Source: Candidatus Pacebacteria bacterium GW2011_GWA1_46_10
GTDB lineage: Bacteria; Patescibacteriota; Microgenomatia; UBA1400; PJMF01
Length of the DNA stretch: 38,330 nucleotides
Direction: 5' to 3'
Assembly: GCA_001002135.1 (NCBI GenBank)
Contig: LCLP01000004.1
Coordinates: 1 to 38,330 of the forward strand
A program made the translations under genes and the position numbers. The notes under the pieces were generated by a model. The model saw nothing but the letters and a program-made list of their open reading frames with translations, searched no databases and was not told the DNA's origin. Positions within the stretch are counted from its first letter, which is position 1, and every line of letters begins with the position of its first letter. Shown piece after piece: positions 1 to 9,611 of this stretch.

Positions 1-2773
1 GGCGCGGCCTCAACTGCCGGAACCACTGGTGCCGATGGTGGTAGTGGAGCCGGACCCGACGGAGCTGGTGGGACGGCCGAGGGTACGGCCGGATCAGCCG
101 ACTCTGCCAGAGGCAACAACACTCTTTCGACTCTCTTCATGGGTGGAGGAGGAGGAGGCGGTGGTGGTGGAGGCGGTGGTGGTGAAAGTGCCTGCGCCTC
201 AATCAGTGCTAGCGCTAACACCGCTGCTGGTGGTGCCGGATCTAATGGAGGAGACGGCGGTATTGGCGGCGGCATTGTAGTTATTTCCGCAAACACTCTC
301 ACTAATAACAGCACAATTAGAGCTAATGGAGGAACTCCTTCAGATCCCTCAACTGCCACTGCTGGAACTGATGGGTCAGTCGGCGCGTCCGGTGATCGTG
401 CTTCTGGAGGTGGAGGAGGAGGTGGTGGAGGTGGTGGTGGCGGCGGTGGAGCCGGAGGAACAGTTTGGCTTATCAGTAGCAATCTCACCGAGGGCACTTA
501 CCAGGCTACTACAGGAAGTGGAGCTACAGGCGCCACAGGTGGAAACGGCGGCAGTTGTGCGGATGTCGGAGCTTTGGATGCTGGCGGGGGCGGGGGCGGA
601 GGTAAAAACGGTACCGGAGGAGGTTCTGGAGCCTGCAACCTCGGAGCAGGAGCAAGCGGCGGTGCCGACACCGGCAACCACCAACGCCGACGTAGCCGAG
701 TACTATGTTTCCGGCGACCCCTCAATCGGCGCGGCCGATGTGGTAGTGATCGGTGAAATCGGCACCACCGACATCACCGAACCCGACGGCACTCAAAAAG
801 TTGTCACTGAAGCCGTTTTACATAAAGCAGACAAACCTTATGATCCCCAGTTACTTGGCATCGTCTCAACCGAGCCTGGTTTTATTCTGGGTTCAAGCGA
901 TACTGCCTCCAACTCGGCCAAACGCGCTGTGGCCTTGACTGGCCGGGTGCCGGTCAAAATCTCCCGCGATTCGGCCCCGATCATGATTGGTGACGCCCTG
1001 ACTTCATCAGCCGAACCCGGCAAAGCCATGAAAGCGACCGAAGCGGGTCAAATCATCGGCAAGGCCCTCGAACCCTGGGACCCGCTAAACGGCGGCGACC
1101 GGATTATGGTCTTTGTCTCTTTGGGTTGGTACGACCCTCTCATTCGTCTCACCGATACCGGAGACTTAGAAATTACTCCCGTTGACAATACCGCCACCGA
1201 CTCAGGCACGCCGACCACAACCAGCCAATACCAAATAATTGACGGCGCCGGGAAAATTATCCAACGAGTGGCCGCTTACGCTTCCGCCGCCATCGCCAAT
1301 CTCAAAACAGGCTACATCGAAACCAAAACATTGGTCGCCGACAGCATTGTCTTGGCCGGCCAAAACCTGCAAGACTACATCCAAAGTGTCGTTGACCAAA
1401 CCATTGCCGCTCTGCCGGAAAATGCACTCGGTGGTAATACCAATCTCATCTCACCTATACCAGGCGAAGATCTGACTATCAAACTCAAAGAAACTGAAGG
1501 CGGTGATTCCAGCAAGCTACAGGTTGTCAACGAAAGTGACGAGGTTGTATTGACCGTCGACGATAAAGGCAACCTCACCACTCTTGGCCAAATCACCGCT
1601 GAGAGTATTGAAGCGACTGGTAGCTCCGAACTCGGCGAACTACTCGTAACCGGTGATGCCACTGTTTCCGGCACGTTGACAGCGGGTGATATTGACGCCA
1701 CCTCATCTCGACTCGCCTACCTTGAGAGCCAAATCGCCCAATTTGAAGAAGTCAAGGCTCGCACCTTGGAAGTGACCGAAGCCACAGTCTCCGGCACGCT
1801 TTATGCTGACACCATCAATAACTTTGACCAAATGCTCGCCAATGCCTTCACTCAGCCGTCACTGATCAATACCATCCTCGGCAATGTTCAGGAAGTGAAT
1901 CCGTTTGACGGCTTTGACCTCAATACCGCCAACGCCGAAGACCTTAACCTCGAGTTGTCTGACCTAAGCCTAGATGTTGAAGACATCGCTATCAACGCCT
2001 CCGCCATCTTTATCAACGACTACTTTAAAGTGAATGGCGCGGGATACGTGGCTGGCTCACTTGGCGTCGGCCAAAACTTGGTGGTCGGTGATGGTATCCA
2101 GATCGGCAACGGCGCCATCGCCTACCGACCCAGCGTCATCGACGAAAGTACCGTTTTGTACATCCAACCGGAACGCATCGGCACCCTGTCGTTCCTTGGC
2201 AACTTGATGACGCTGAGCGCTGATGGCACCGTCAGTATCAACGGTGACCTCCGGGTGGCCGGCGACGTTGACATTGCTGGTGAAACCAAGGTCGGGACAT
2301 CGCTCCTGACCAACTTGATCAAACCATTGAATGACGGGCCAATCCAAGTCCAACTGGGTAGTGAAGCCAGCGGCTCCGGCCAGCTCAGTAATTCACGGTT
2401 TGAAATCGTTGACGAACTAGGGACACCAGTCGCCACCATCTCTGCCTCAGGTGAAGCCAACTTCTCTGGTGGCGTGGGGGTAGGCACTGGCACAGTGGAG
2501 ACCTCAGAACCTGGTGTCTTTCTGACCACCAACACCGCCGGCAAAGCTTACTTGCCTACTGGCTCCACTGAGGTCATCATCAAATCAGACAAGCTTACCG
2601 CCGATACGCTCATCTATGTCACTCCACTTGGCAGTACTAATAATCAAGTCCTGTACGTCAAGCAACAGGTGCCAGAAAACCCTGATACCTTGACCAAAGA
2701 AGGGAAATTCGTCGTTGGTCTCGACTTTGCCCTCACCCAAAACGTGGAATTCAACTGGTGGATTATTCAGTAG
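1..2773 (+). CDS. Large Gly-rich surface/adhesin-like protein (5'-truncated at window edge), apparently frameshifted near 650-690
   Basis: Frame 1 is open from base 1 (GAASTAGTTGADGG...MGGGGGGG...GAGASGGADTGN) and stops at 754-756. The protein continues in frame 2 (...TTNADVAEYYVSGDPSIGAADVVVIGEIG...) to TAG at 2771-2773. The 'ADVAEYYVSGD...GIVSTEPGFILG...VALTGRVPVKIS' segment resembles the autoprocessing/chaperone-like (Peptidase_G2-like) modules of large surface proteins. Confidence 0.7.
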
Positions 2774-3244
2774 CTACTCACACGCATAATATGCGCCTGT
2801 GACTGGCGAACTAATACCACAATGAGCCGCACTTTCATCAATCTCTTGGTCGGAGGCGTTTTCTAAAATTGTATAGAGAGTGTAGTCTTGACCACTGTCA
2901 GTTTGGGTATAACTAAACTCATCCGGCAGGTCTTTCATATACGTCACTCCATCCCCACCCGCCGTCATAAAACTACTGGTACAAGCACTCGTTTCCGGTG
3001 TAGCCACCGGACCACAACCCAAAATGGCGCTATTCACATCGCTTTGTGGGTAAGATTGGTAGTCGTTATAAAACAAGCGCAGGGCGTTGCGTAACTGCCC
3101 AAGACTGGCCTTGGCCCGAGTATCTCTGGCCCGCTCACGCATCCCCAGCAGGTTAGGCAACAGAATACCAGCCAAAACGCCAATGATGGAAATCACCACC
3201 AGTAGTTCAACTAAGGTAAAACCAGTTTTAAGTTTAGAGTTCAT
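2774..3244 (-). CDS. Type IV pilin-like / pseudopilin (prepilin N-methylation motif)
   Basis: [67 protein letters not shown]. The ORF track extends to 3289 only through a TTG inside repeat DNA; ATG at 3244 is preferred. Confidence 0.92.
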   Translation of the reverse strand: MNSKLKTGFTLVELLVVISIIGVLAGILLPNLLGMRERARDTRAKASLGQLRNALRLFYNDYQSYPQSDVNSAILGCGPVATPETSACTSSFMTAGGDGVTYMKDLPDEFSYTQTDSGQDYTLYTILENASDQEIDESAAHCGISSPVTGAYYACE

Positions 3245-3286
3245 AGTTATAAGTTTAGAGTTAATAGTAGAGAGAGAACTTTCTAT

Positions 3287-3310
3287 CAACTATTAACTAT
3301 AAACTATTCA
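3287..3310. repeat. TATWAAC heptamer array (copy 1)
   Basis: caacTATTAACTATAAACTATTCA. Confidence 0.7.
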
Positions 3311-3877
3311 CTACTCCGTCACCAACGTATGCCCGGTAGTGGGATAGGTATTCGTACTGGCGATGCCGTAATTACAAGTGCCAATCACACAATCAGTACC
3401 GGAGTAAACCATGACCACGTCGTTAACATCCTTCGTCAGTTCTCCATCCTGTTCATTTTCCAAATAGGCGTATAACTGAAAGTAAGTGCCATCCGAAGAA
3501 TCATAGTAATAATTGTAGCCGCTCGGATCAGTGGGTAAAACGTTCATATACAAGGCCCCGTCGGTCGGATTATCCGGATCAGTAAAAGGATTACTCCAAG
3601 TCTGACCGGCAATGCCAGTGTTACCGGTGCCAGTCGGATACTCCCCATGGTCGTTGTAATAGGCCTCTAGTGCTTTGGTAATGTTCAAAAGGTCTGCTTT
3701 TCGGCGAGCATCACGGGACTTTAGCTGCGAGGTCCCAAAACTGGTAATGCCAAGCACTGTCAGGACCCCCAAAATCGCGATGACGATCAATAGCTCAATC
3801 ATCGTAAAACCCCGCTTGTCGCCCATCCGCCGGACGAACAAAGCAGACAAGCTACGCCAACCAAATCTTCTTACCAT
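3311..3877 (-). CDS. Type IV pilin-like / pseudopilin
   Basis: MGDKRGFTMIELLIVIAILGVLTVLGITSFGTSQLKSRDARRKADLLNITKALEAYYNDHGEYPTG. Confidence 0.92.
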   Translation of the reverse strand: MVRRFGWRSLSALFVRRMGDKRGFTMIELLIVIAILGVLTVLGITSFGTSQLKSRDARRKADLLNITKALEAYYNDHGEYPTGTGNTGIAGQTWSNPFTDPDNPTDGALYMNVLPTDPSGYNYYYDSSDGTYFQLYAYLENEQDGELTKDVNDVVMVYSGTDCVIGTCNYGIASTNTYPTTGHTLVTE

Positions 3878-3907
3878 ACTATTAACTATAAACTATTAAC
3901 TATCTAC
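3878..3907. repeat. TATWAAC heptamer array (copy 2)
   Basis: acTATTAACTATAAACTATTAACTATCTAC. Confidence 0.75.
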
Positions 3908-4636
3908 TTACCTTTCACAGCGTAAATACAACGGCACTTCTTCCTCTGTACAACCGCCGGTGCACCCACTGACCGCAAAACACGCTGCATAAGACTGGTA
4001 TTCAGTAGGACAATCACCATCCAGTAAAAGAGCTTCCGTGTAAAACACACACACCCCATCCACGCCAATCACCCACGCCCCCTCCTCGTCCCAGTCACCG
4101 GCAGCCACCGACCCGCCCATGGCAATGCCGTAGTTGTAACTGGGGTCATCGTAATAACAACCGTTGGTTTTGTCACAACCAGAACTGGCAATGTTCGGGT
4201 CATTCGTATTCTCCAACTGCACCAGCACCCGGTATCCCCGACACGCATCGCCGCCGAAAGTAAAATACCTGTAGGGTTGATCATCGTACGGATCACAGGG
4301 AATTTCCCGCAAGTACGGTAGCATCACACTACTCCCACACTGGGTAAAAAGGTTAAAGTCAGGGTAACAAGCGTTGTCGTTATAGTAGTCCTCAAACGCT
4401 ACTTTCAGTTTTTCCAAATCGTCTTTGCGCTGTGCATCCCGCGCACGACTGAGCTGGCGAGCATAACCAGCGTAGACTGCGACACTCAGTAAAGCGATCA
4501 AGGCAATCACCATCAGAACCTCAATCAAGGTAAAACCTTGTTTGACGGCAGACAGACCACTATACCATTTTCTCAAGTAAAATCCACTTTTCTTCGGGTT
4601 TTGATTGCCTCTCATAGTTTTTCCTAGAGAATTCAC
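3908..4636 (-). CDS. Type IV pilin-like / pseudopilin with Cys-rich C-terminus
   Basis: KQGFTLIEVLMVIALIALLSVAVYAGYARQLSRARDAQRKDDLEKLKVAFEDYYNDNACYPD. Alternative ATG start at 4615, preceded by AGGA. Confidence 0.9.
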   Translation of the reverse strand: MNSLGKTMRGNQNPKKSGFYLRKWYSGLSAVKQGFTLIEVLMVIALIALLSVAVYAGYARQLSRARDAQRKDDLEKLKVAFEDYYNDNACYPDFNLFTQCGSSVMLPYLREIPCDPYDDQPYRYFTFGGDACRGYRVLVQLENTNDPNIASSGCDKTNGCYYDDPSYNYGIAMGGSVAAGDWDEEGAWVIGVDGVCVFYTEALLLDGDCPTEYQSYAACFAVSGCTGGCTEEEVPLYLRCER

Positions 4637-4686
4637 CCTTGACTGTTAGACATTAGCTGTTCACCATAAAATTACTGACTATTTTC

Positions 4687-4720
4687 ACTATAAACTATTA
4701 ACTGTAAACTATTAACTACC
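4687..4720. repeat. TATWAAC heptamer array (copy 3)
   Basis: acTATAAACTATTAACTGTAAACTATTAACTACC, ending at ATG 4721. Confidence 0.75.
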
Positions 4721-6736
4721 ATGAAAAACCTCGCCGCTCTTTTTACTCGCCTCACCAACTGGACACTTTACGGTTTACTGCTCCTCTCGCCGCTTTTGGT
4801 CCTGCCGTTTACCCGCAACCTGATCGTTGATACCAAACTGCTCTTGATTTTCGTTGCTTTATTTATCGTACTGATCACCTTTGCGATCAAAACTCTTTCT
4901 GAAGAACGTTGGGAGCTGGCAGTCTCTCCGCTCACCTTTCCACTGGTGATGTTTGGCCTGGCCGTTTTACTGTCTACACTTTTAACGAATAAGTACCCAG
5001 TTGAAGCTTTTATGAGTCAGGGCGGGGCGCTGCTCGTACTCGTTTTCGTGGCCCTTTTCGCCGGCTCACTTGTTAAAGGCGACCACACCCAACCAGTAGT
5101 CAGAGTACTCGGTTTTTCCGGCGCGCTGCTCAGTCTGTCAATGCTGCTACAATACTCTGGTTGGGGACCAACGCGGTTGATCAACAGCACTTCTTCATTT
5201 GAACTACCCCATACCTTGCTTTTTAATCTCAGTGGCTCATCTTTTGTAGCCATTCAAGTTATTGTCTTGGCGCTGATCGGCTCGATCGCGTGGAGTGTTT
5301 CACGTAAAACTTGGGCTTGGCCGGAAATTTTACTAGGAGTCATCAACCTGGTTGGGCTCACAATCGGCGTGTGGTCAATGCTGCCGGGTCGAATAGCTCA
5401 AGTCGTCATCCCTTCACTGCAAGCCAGCTGGACTGTACTGCTGAGAAGCCTGGAATCTTGGCAAAGCGCCCTGATTGGCCAGGGCCCAGCCGCCTATGCC
5501 AACGCTTACGCCCAGTTCAAGCCGCTCTGGACTAATGGTCAAGTTTATTGGCAAACCAATTTTGGCACCGGCACCAGCGGGCTGTTCACCCTCCCGGTAA
5601 CCCTTGGTCTGCTTGGTTTACTAACCTGGATTTTCCTTCTCACTCAAGTCATTAAACAAGCTCGAGTCGGCCAGAAAAGTGCTCGCCCACTCTGGTGGCT
5701 ACTGACTGCCTCTTTTGTCATGCAGATCTTGCTGCCGCTCAACTTAGTGGTCATTAGTATTCAAATGGCGTTACTCGTCTTTTGGGTAGCAGCCAACCAA
5801 AGCCATTTTTCCCTCCTGCAATTTAAATCTGTTCGGCTCAGCACCTATCCGGCTAGACTCGAGTTCATTAAACGCTTCACCAGCAAAAACAACTGGTTTA
5901 TCAGTATCTCAGCCATCATCTTACTGTTAGCGGCGATCGGGTTGGGGTACGGCGTTGGTCGTGCTTACGCGGCCTACCACTTTATGTACCGAGCCAATCA
6001 GGCATTGACCGCTCAAGACGCTATCGCCACCTACGACAACCAACGTCGAGCTGTGGCTCTCAACCCCTACATTGACAGCCTCCGACGTGACTATGCTCTC
6101 ACTAACTTGCAAATAGCCCTAGCGCTCGCCAACAACGCCGAGCTCACCGAAGAACAACAACAGCAAGCGGTCCAGTTAATCAGCCAGTCCATCAGAGAAG
6201 GCCGCGCCGCGACCATCTTGGATCCACGCGACGTCAACAACTGGCTCGCCTTAGCACAAATCTACCGCACTCTGATCGGCGCGGCCAACGAGGCCGACAC
6301 TTGGGCCATCAACAGCTTGGCCAACGCCGTTCAAGTCAATCCAATCAATCCGATCACTCGTTTGGAAATCGGTCAACTCGCGCTCGGTGCTGGCAATGCC
6401 CAGGAAGCAGCTCGCTACTTTTTGCAGGCGGTCCAGCTCAAACCCGATTTACCAATTGCCTATTATCAACTCGGGCTGGCTTATCAAGCTCTCAACCAAC
6501 TGGAAAGTGCTCAAGCAGCCTGGCAGCGCGCGCTCGAACTCCTGCCCTCCACCAGCGACGACTACCTGACTTTAAGTCAACAGTTGGATGAACTGGCGGA
6601 AACTATTGAGGCCTCCAAAGGTGCCGGTGTGACCGAGGAAGCAACAACACCCGACAACACTCCGAACGTCACTGAACAAAACGTCCAACAACAAGAAAGT
6701 GATATCGTCACCCCTGGTGAGGATGCTTCACTTTAA
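4721..6736 (+). CDS. Polytopic membrane protein with C-terminal TPR repeats, O-antigen ligase/polymerase-like
   Basis: Multiple hydrophobic helices, then TPR-like repeats (AQEAARYFLQAVQLKPDLPIAYYQLGLAYQALNQLESAQAAWQRALELLP). Confidence 0.65.
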   Translation: MKNLAALFTRLTNWTLYGLLLLSPLLVLPFTRNLIVDTKLLLIFVALFIVLITFAIKTLSEERWELAVSPLTFPLVMFGLAVLLSTLLTNKYPVEAFMSQGGALLVLVFVALFAGSLVKGDHTQPVVRVLGFSGALLSLSMLLQYSGWGPTRLINSTSSFELPHTLLFNLSGSSFVAIQVIVLALIGSIAWSVSRKTWAWPEILLGVINLVGLTIGVWSMLPGRIAQVVIPSLQASWTVLLRSLESWQSALIGQGPAAYANAYAQFKPLWTNGQVYWQTNFGTGTSGLFTLPVTLGLLGLLTWIFLLTQVIKQARVGQKSARPLWWLLTASFVMQILLPLNLVVISIQMALLVFWVAANQSHFSLLQFKSVRLSTYPARLEFIKRFTSKNNWFISISAIILLLAAIGLGYGVGRAYAAYHFMYRANQALTAQDAIATYDNQRRAVALNPYIDSLRRDYALTNLQIALALANNAELTEEQQQQAVQLISQSIREGRAATILDPRDVNNWLALAQIYRTLIGAANEADTWAINSLANAVQVNPINPITRLEIGQLALGAGNAQEAARYFLQAVQLKPDLPIAYYQLGLAYQALNQLESAQAAWQRALELLPSTSDDYLTLSQQLDELAETIEASKGAGVTEEATTPDNTPNVTEQNVQQQESDIVTPGEDASL

Positions 6737-6798
6737 AACTTTCGACTAAAACTTTCAACGCGCTCTTCACTCACTCGCGGCATTATTCCGTAAAAATG

Positions 6799-6820
6799 AA
6801 TATATCAGTTTTGATATACC
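6799..6820. promoter_or_regulatory. Palindromic operator-like site, copy 1 (AATATATCA-GTTT-TGATATACC)
   Basis: Near-perfect inverted repeat; shares ATATATCAGTTTTGATATA with the copy at 6963-6984. Confidence 0.6.
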
Positions 6821-6962
6821 GCAAAAATAATAGGTTTGAAAATTAACTCGAAAATTGATTGAAAGAAATAACTAATCATCAAATTGCACGTTTGTTGTCA
6901 GAATAATCTTCTACTCTGTAATTGAAGAGTTTTTTGTAACATTAATTAATAGTCAAAAAAAT

Positions 6963-6984
6963 GATATATCAGTTTTGATATATC
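6963..6984. promoter_or_regulatory. Palindromic operator-like site, copy 2 (GATATATCA-GTTT-TGATATATC)
   Basis: Perfect 9-bp inverted repeat with a 4-nt spacer, 16 bp upstream of the XRE-family ORF. Confidence 0.7.
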
Positions 6985-7000
6985 GACTTTTTAAATATAT

Positions 7001-7297
7001 ATGCCTGGAAGTAAATTCAGCGACCCATTTTCAGGCTACAGCGGGAGAACAACCTCAGGGGAAAATTCACTGGAGATCGACATTGCTATTTCGATCGACA
7101 CGATGAGATTCTCTCGCAATTGGAGTCAAAAAGAACTTGCCAAGAAGCTTGGCACGAGTCAATCAGCCATTTCTCGCCTGGAAAGCGGCTGGAGCACGCC
7201 GTCCATAGCTTTTCTTAAAAAAGTGGCCACGGTTTTTGACAAAACCTTACGGGTGTCTTTCCACGAGAAACCCCAAATTCCTCGTGAGGGTTTTTAA
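7001..7297 (+). CDS. XRE/HigA-type helix-turn-helix regulator
   Basis: MRFSRNWSQKELAKKLGTSQSAISRLESGWSTPSIAFLKKVATVFDKTLRVSFHEK is a classic HTH_3 pattern. The 3' end overlaps convergent obg by 51 bp. Confidence 0.85.
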   Translation: MPGSKFSDPFSGYSGRTTSGENSLEIDIAISIDTMRFSRNWSQKELAKKLGTSQSAISRLESGWSTPSIAFLKKVATVFDKTLRVSFHEKPQIPREGF

Positions 7298-8422
7298 CCC
7301 TTTACCGGTAAAGCAACTAAAGGGAAGGATCGACAGTTCACCCTTTTTAAATCTTCTCGTAACAGCCGCAATTAGTGCCGGCGAGTAAAGATCAATTTTA
7401 TTTAAGGCAATCAGTGATGGTTTTTGTAACATTTCCGCGCTGTATGCTTTCAGTTCTGCTCTCAATTGCTGACACTGCTGCCACACCAGCTCTGCCTTTT
7501 GACTATCACTCAAACTGGCGTCCGACACTATGTTATCCTCGAGGAAAAGCACAAAAATGAGCTCCTGGCAGTGCTCAATATGCCGCAAAAAATCGTGACC
7601 CAACCCTTTACCCTCGCTCGCGCCCTCGATCAAACCCGGAATATCCGCCACTACCACATCACCACCGCCAGGTAAGGCCAACACACCAAGGTTTGGCTCC
7701 AAAGTAGTAAACGGATAATCGGCAATTTTGGGGTGAGCGCGGGTTACCTTGGATAAGAGGGTGGACTTGCCGGCGTTGGGGTATCCCACCAAACCGACAT
7801 CAGCCAACAACTTCAACTCCAGCGTAACTTGTTTCTGCTCGCCAAACGTGCCGTACTCTGCCTCTAAAGGCGTTCGATTGGTCGAGCCTTTGAAGGCCAC
7901 ATTGCCTCTCCCACCAAAACCTCCTTGGCAAAGGACAACCCGCTGACCTTCTTTGGTAATCTCCAAAAGCTTGACGCGCTCCGACAAGGCTTGGACTTTG
8001 TCTTCGGCACGCTGCGGCGCGTTTTCTGTCGGTTTTTGAACACGATATTCCTTAAACTCCACTTCACCTCGAGTTAAAACGTGTTCAATGGCGTATTTTT
8101 CGCGCCGTTTCCGACTGGCAGCGTTCTCCGCGGTCAACCACACCGCCGTCCCCAACGGCACTGCCATCACAGTATCAATTCCATCAGCGCCATGTTTCTT
8201 AACCCGTCCACCTCTTTCTCCAGGTGTTGCAGTGATTTCCTTTTTGCCAGCAAAGTGCCGGAGGGTATTAAAATGCGTACTGCCAACCAGGATCACATCT
8301 CCGCCGTCACCACCATGTCCTCCATCCGGACCACCTTTGGGCACATATTTTTCGCGGCGAAAAGAGACTTTGCCGTTGCCACCATTACCGGCACGCACCA
8401 ACAAGGAAACGAGGTCAATCAT
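7247..8422 (-). CDS. obg: GTPase Obg/CgtA
   Basis: N-terminal Gly-rich Obg fold (VRAGNGGNGKVSFRREKYVPKGGPDGGHGGDGG), G1 GYPNAGKST, DIPGLIEGASEGKGLGHDFLRHIEHC. Confidence 0.97.
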   Translation of the reverse strand: MIDLVSLLVRAGNGGNGKVSFRREKYVPKGGPDGGHGGDGGDVILVGSTHFNTLRHFAGKKEITATPGERGGRVKKHGADGIDTVMAVPLGTAVWLTAENAASRKRREKYAIEHVLTRGEVEFKEYRVQKPTENAPQRAEDKVQALSERVKLLEITKEGQRVVLCQGGFGGRGNVAFKGSTNRTPLEAEYGTFGEQKQVTLELKLLADVGLVGYPNAGKSTLLSKVTRAHPKIADYPFTTLEPNLGVLALPGGGDVVVADIPGLIEGASEGKGLGHDFLRHIEHCQELIFVLFLEDNIVSDASLSDSQKAELVWQQCQQLRAELKAYSAEMLQKPSLIALNKIDLYSPALIAAVTRRFKKGELSILPFSCFTGKGLKTLTRNLGFLVERHP

Positions 8423-8630
8423 GGCGGTATTATCTCACGCTTACGCGACTCTCTTATCATTCAAAACACGTCGGCGCCTCCTCCGACTCATGAAAAATCT
8501 ATCCAATCTGGTTTACCAACCACACTTAACCAATAACGATTTTTCAATGGTTTTTCATGACAAGAGGAAATCGCTTCAGATGTAACGATTTTTCAAGAGA
8601 TCTTTCACAGTAAGAAAAGTGCTTCGAGAG

Positions 8631-9572
8631 TTACTTCACACCAAGTTTCACCCGCAGTTTCTCCAACATCGTGGTAGTTAGTCGCGGTAAATCATATTCG
8701 TGACGCCAACCCCAATCTTTCCGAGCCACCGAATCATCAATCGAGTTAGGCCAAGAGTCAGCGATGGCCTGGCGTGAATCTGATTTGTAACTGACTTTAA
8801 GTGGCAAGTGTTGCTGAATCTCCGAAACCAACTCTGCCGGAGTGAAACTCACTCCAGCCAAGTTGTAACTGGTGCGGATAGTGAGCTGTTGAGGATCGGC
8901 CTCCATCAGTTGGATAGTCGCCCGCATCGCATCAGCCATATAAATCATTGGCAGCATTGAATCAGGTTTAAGGTAGCATTCGTACTGGCCGGTTTTCAGA
9001 ACCTCGTAAAAAATGGCCACCGCGTAGTCAGTTGTCCCTCCACCAGGCAGCGCTTCAGCACTAATCACCCCGGGGTAACGAACGCTCCTCACGTCGACTC
9101 CATATTTCAAAAAGTAATACTGACACAAGAGCTCACCAGCCGCCTTTGTCACCCCATACATCGTCGTTGGCGCTAAGACAGTGTGTTGTGGTGTCTGATC
9201 ATGCGGTGTGGTGGGACCAAAAGCGGCGATGGAACTAGGCCAGAAAATTTTTAGTTTGTGCTCTACCGCCAAGTCCAAGACATCTTTAAGACTCTGAACA
9301 TTCAGGTACCAGGTGTAGCTAGGATCTTTTTCACCCGTGGCCGAAAGGAGTGATACCAGATGATAGACCGTGTCAATCCGGTGTTTTTTGATTACCCTGG
9401 CTAAAACAGCTTTAGCTGGAAGTTTGGCAACTTCATGTCTTGCCGCAAATCCAGCCGGCTGAGACTTCATATCCAGCGTCACCACATTCTCTCGGCCGTA
9501 TTGTGCTTGTAGCGCCGGGACCAACTCACTGCCGATTTGACCTAAAGCGCCAGTTACCAGGATGTGTGCCAT
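8631..9572 (-). CDS. SDR-family L-threonine 3-dehydrogenase-like NAD-dependent epimerase/dehydratase
   Basis: ILVTGALGQIGSEL Rossmann motif, YGVTK catalytic motif, and PGGGTTDYAVAIFYEVLKTGQYECYL...DSRQAIADSWPNSIDDSVARKDWGW typical of SDR-type TDH. ATG at 9572 is preferred over TTG at 9587. Confidence 0.85.
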   Translation of the reverse strand: MAHILVTGALGQIGSELVPALQAQYGRENVVTLDMKSQPAGFAARHEVAKLPAKAVLARVIKKHRIDTVYHLVSLLSATGEKDPSYTWYLNVQSLKDVLDLAVEHKLKIFWPSSIAAFGPTTPHDQTPQHTVLAPTTMYGVTKAAGELLCQYYFLKYGVDVRSVRYPGVISAEALPGGGTTDYAVAIFYEVLKTGQYECYLKPDSMLPMIYMADAMRATIQLMEADPQQLTIRTSYNLAGVSFTPAELVSEIQQHLPLKVSYKSDSRQAIADSWPNSIDDSVARKDWGWRHEYDLPRLTTTMLEKLRVKLGVK

Positions 9573-9611
9573 ACATTTGCCTTCCAAAACCTCTCTTACA
9601 GTACCCTCACT

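Noticed and set aside
29-725. ORFs 29-280 (+), 376-684 (-), 498-725 (-) overlapping the Gly-rich region
   Set aside because: Alternative-frame translations of low-complexity GGN-rich DNA; frame 1 encodes the coherent Gly-rich protein.
3230-4720. CRISPR-like array
   Set aside because: Units are 7-bp contiguous heptamers without spacers of constant length and there are no cas genes.
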